64,000 nt of DNA from the NCBI GenBank assembly GCA_002946415.1, contig NJPS01000076.1, positions 1,364,001-1,428,000 of the forward strand, given 5' to 3'. Source of the stretch: Rutstroemia sp. NJR-2017a BVV2. Lineage: Eukaryota > Ascomycota > Leotiomycetes > Helotiales > Rutstroemiaceae. Position 1 is the first letter of the stretch. Each line of letters starts with the position of its first letter. The translations under genes and the position numbers were made by a program. The notes under the pieces were generated by a model. It saw only the letters and a list, made by a program, of their open reading frames with translations, was not told the DNA's origin and did not search any database. Of this stretch, positions 61,253-64,000 are shown piece by piece.

Positions 61253-61280
61253 CAGTGAGTGAGTGAGTGAGTGAGTGAGG
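61253..61280. repeat. (GAGT)n microsatellite
   Basis: Six perfect GAGT units with a degenerate unit at the left. Confidence 0.85.
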
Positions 61281-63839
61281 ATGTTTTCTTGAAACAAATC
61301 CTGTTATGGTTATGTAGTTATTGGGAAGGGAAATAAATAAATGTATGACACTTAGAGTATATGCAAGATGATCAATTACTTCTCGGTTGGAGATCTCATG
61401 TTGAGTGGGATTGAGTTGATCAGTTGGTTCGCACTCACGCACGGTATTTTTGTGAGTCGCTTTGTGCTGTGCTGTGTAAATGCCTTGATTTCATCGCCCT
61501 CTCTCACCCAATCGCCGCCTCTCTCAGCCAGACCGAGCAGAGGCGGTGCGGTGCGGTACATATGCAAATCCCCATTTTCCCAGGCATTCATAGAGCGCGG
61601 GAAAAAAGCAATGGACAGCAAAGCAGGCAGAGAGTTATGAATGGATATGTCGTGGTATTATATGCTTGGGATGAGTTCGATAGACGGGGCCAGTCAGAGC
61701 TCGTCCCGCGGGTCCCGTCGTCTGTTTCCTGCATGGCCGACATGGATTATGCATGCTGAAGGACATGCAGGTGCTGGGGATTTTTCAATATGAGCAAGCC
61801 AGCATTGATGGATTGATTGATTGACGGCCAAATGTTGGTTGGTAATATCGTACAATACATAGGAGGATATTCCGTAATTATACAGACGACCTTCTGGGTC
61901 TCTGAATGGTTGGGGGTTTATGACTACAGACCACAGACTACAAGATTCGGGCCAAAATAAAAATGTATGAGATTATTTTGGCTTTTGTCGGGTCGAAAGG
62001 TGGAGTGAGAGAGACCGGGAGTTCATTCCTATGTGTTCGAATTTTCCATTTTTTGATAATAGCGGAGTGGAGTTGAGTTCCAATTGACCGTCTGCCCTGG
62101 ACCTCCTTCCTCTTCTTGTTATTGTACGGTAACGAACGGATGCGGTGGATACGTCCCGGTTGAGGCTTGAGGCTTTCGATGTGTGAGTAAGGAATATAGG
62201 TACGACGTAGTGACACCGGAAGTCAGAAGATGGAGATGGTACAGTAATAATAGAATGGACTTAGCCGCAGCCACTGGTCACTGGACACTGGTCAGTGTGT
62301 GGTTTACTTGCCGAGGGAGTTGCAGACGATGATGGGCTGAGATATGTTGCAGATGGAGTGAGGCCATGGAGCATAATAATGAAGGCATAAAATGTTAGCA
62401 GCCAGAGCCATATTTTTGTACCGGTCGGTATCAACGGACGCACGATTATGATCTCTGATCCATGCAGCAGGACCACCAGTACGAAGCCAGCACCAGCACC
62501 AGCACTAAGCATCGCCAACTTTGCCGGATTCACCAGCCATTATTGGATGTCTACTTCGTACTTATTTTCGTCGCTCACGCGTTTTGGCGTGGTAGATCAG
62601 CCTTTCCCATGAGGTCGGATACAAGGGATACAAAGGGATACCGGGGATGAAGCAACACACAAACAACTTCAGAGATTAGCCTACCATACCTGCAACACCT
62701 ACGTGATCTTCTGCTCCTCCAATGAAATGGTCCAAACGCGCGATCGTCTTCTCGAACTCTGGTCAGGACCGTCCGTCTCAATTTGCCATTCCCCGTACTT
62801 TCTGCGACTTGCACGTCGGCCCCAAACCCAGAGCAGTTAAGAAAGCGTAGGAAGCTTCCAAACCATGAAACTCGGAGCTTCGAAGTGCGAGCTTGTACCT
62901 TTTTCTCCCAGTTCCGTTGCCAGTTCCATTTCCCGCCCATTTTCCACGGCTCTCCTGCCTTACTCTTTGCAGTATCGCTTAGGAGGTTCAATCTTGTGTC
63001 TGCCCATCTCTAAACCGCTTCGGTGCTAGCCAGCGAAGAAAGGAACATTCATCCGTGATGCCTACCCATGTTCTAATCTTTTAGCCCATTCACCAATCAC
63101 ACGGCGGAAACACCAGAAGAGCGACTCCCGCGTCGCCTCTTGTTGACCTTACGTAGCCCTTAGTCCTCCTGTGCTAGAAGTTATTAAGAGGACCACAGAG
63201 CCAAGGGGCACGAGGCAATGAACGCGCTCTGAGGTGCTGCTGCTAGGATGGCCGGGGGAGCACATTACGAGAATGACTGGATGAGGAGCGACGAAGAGCA
63301 GCCGTGCCTTGGATTCGAGGTACTCCGGGTCGAATTATGAAGAAACTTATGAAAATGATGAAGCGAAGACGCACAGGAAACGCACAGAAAGCGCAACGCT
63401 CCCTGCCTGCCTTTCGCCCAAAGCCAAACAAGGGCAAGATCCAAGTCCCAGCTCCAAAAGTAATAATCTGCCGACTATACCTAATGCGCTCGTCGCACTC
63501 CTCAGACCCTCTTCTATTCCCAGCTCGTGGTTCCTCTAGCTTGGGGGAGACGATGCTCTTACTTTGAAGTAGGTCCGGTCTTGTGAAGTTCTTAGTTAGT
63601 CCTTAGTTCTTAGAATTCTGTTAGTAGAAGCGTATCCCACACTGGCACTGGCACACACCCACCGCGCCCACACCCACGCACGCCCAGCCCGGCTACCTGA
63701 CCTTACCTGAACTGACCTTACCTGAACTGACCTTCCCTGACCTTACCACCTTACCATACCATACGAAGTACAGAGTACGCGAAAAGTTACTACGCCTTCG
63801 CTCTGTACTTACTACTCACACGTCCACTCCACTAGTAAA

Positions 63840-63982
63840 ACTACTTTCTTACATTCACCTCTCGATTCTCATCAGTCACTCCTTGAATCTTCATCCTTCT
63901 TTTTTCCCCTCCTCTTTTATCTCCTCCGAACTCCCTCATTTCTCGATTTCTCTTTCCTCTTTCTCCTCTGAAATCCCTTCCT
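63840..63982 (+). promoter_or_regulatory. Pyrimidine-rich tract, probable leader of a gene at the right edge
   Basis: About 140 bp, almost entirely C and T on the plus strand (TTTTTTCCCCTCCTCTTTTA and similar). Such tracts mark the transcription start zone of many filamentous-fungal genes. An ATG at 63983 is followed by only five codons before the window ends, so it may be a start codon or an upstream frame. Confidence 0.4.
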
Positions 63983-64000
63983 ATGATCCATCATTCGAAG

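Larger units (their letters stand above)
53641..64000. other. Ten-kilobase gene-free tract rich in simple repeats
   Basis: No frame here has a credible combination of start, splice sites and domain. The sequence is dotted with microsatellites (listed separately), pyrimidine- and purine-rich blocks and runs of short palindromes. Together with the preceding 2 kb it forms the longest gene-free stretch of the window. It may be the upstream control region and leader of a gene beyond the right edge, or contain non-coding transcripts. Confidence 0.5.

Noticed and set aside
63983..64000. ATG at the extreme right edge
   Set aside because: Only five codons are visible after it, too few to call a gene. 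It is kept as part of the leader description.

Overview
The window is nuclear DNA of a filamentous ascomycete (Pezizomycotina). The evidence is short GT-AG introns with CTAAC-like branch points, fungal-type proteins (a NACHT/ankyrin NLR, an NRPS-like reductase, GH92, DUF6594, EthD) and decayed repeats. A leotiomycete-type genome is my best guess from overall protein resemblance, but the sequence does not prove it. All gene calls come from reading frames, splice junctions and remembered family motifs; no database search was run.

Layout. 1-6.4 kb is gene-poor: a cluster of direct and inverted repeats (1.5-2.2 kb), one doubtful small gene and a decayed MITE. 6.4-11.4 kb holds a 563-residue low-complexity protein, a 1-kb minisatellite with a 36-bp period, and HUS1 of the 9-1-1 checkpoint clamp. 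11.4-25.6 kb is accessory: a second MITE copy, an EthD-domain protein, two DUF6594 membrane genes (one complete, one 5'-truncated), a frameshifted carboxymuconolactone-decarboxylase-like gene, a secreted cysteine-rich protein with a Kex2-type site, a decayed retropepsin-like gene and a third MITE copy.

25.6-33.1 kb carries two large minus-strand enzymes: a GH92 alpha-mannosidase (843 aa) and an adenylation-thiolation-reductase NRPS-like enzyme (1041 aa) that uses one GC-AG intron. 34.5-40.8 kb is a conserved housekeeping block: the splicing factor YJU2/CWC16 diverges from the APC/C subunit CDC16, followed by an APC-superfamily permease.

41.8-48.4 kb is accessory again: a small single-helix membrane protein whose frame stays open past its stop, two unrecognised genes, and a 1245-aa NLR (NWD-type N-terminus, NACHT, about ten nearly identical 34-residue ankyrin repeats). 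48.6-50.6 kb is a decayed retroelement. A conserved-looking CxxC protein follows at 50.9-51.6 kb. From there to the end (more than 12 kb) I find no convincing gene. That stretch is rich in simple repeats and ends in a pyrimidine-rich tract that looks like the promoter or leader of a gene starting at or beyond the right edge.

No tRNA, rRNA or CRISPR array was recognised. The most interesting items are the NLR with homogenised repeats, a short hAT-like MITE family with visible 8-bp target duplications, the two unusual repeat arrays, the two freshly broken genes and the very long gene-free flank.
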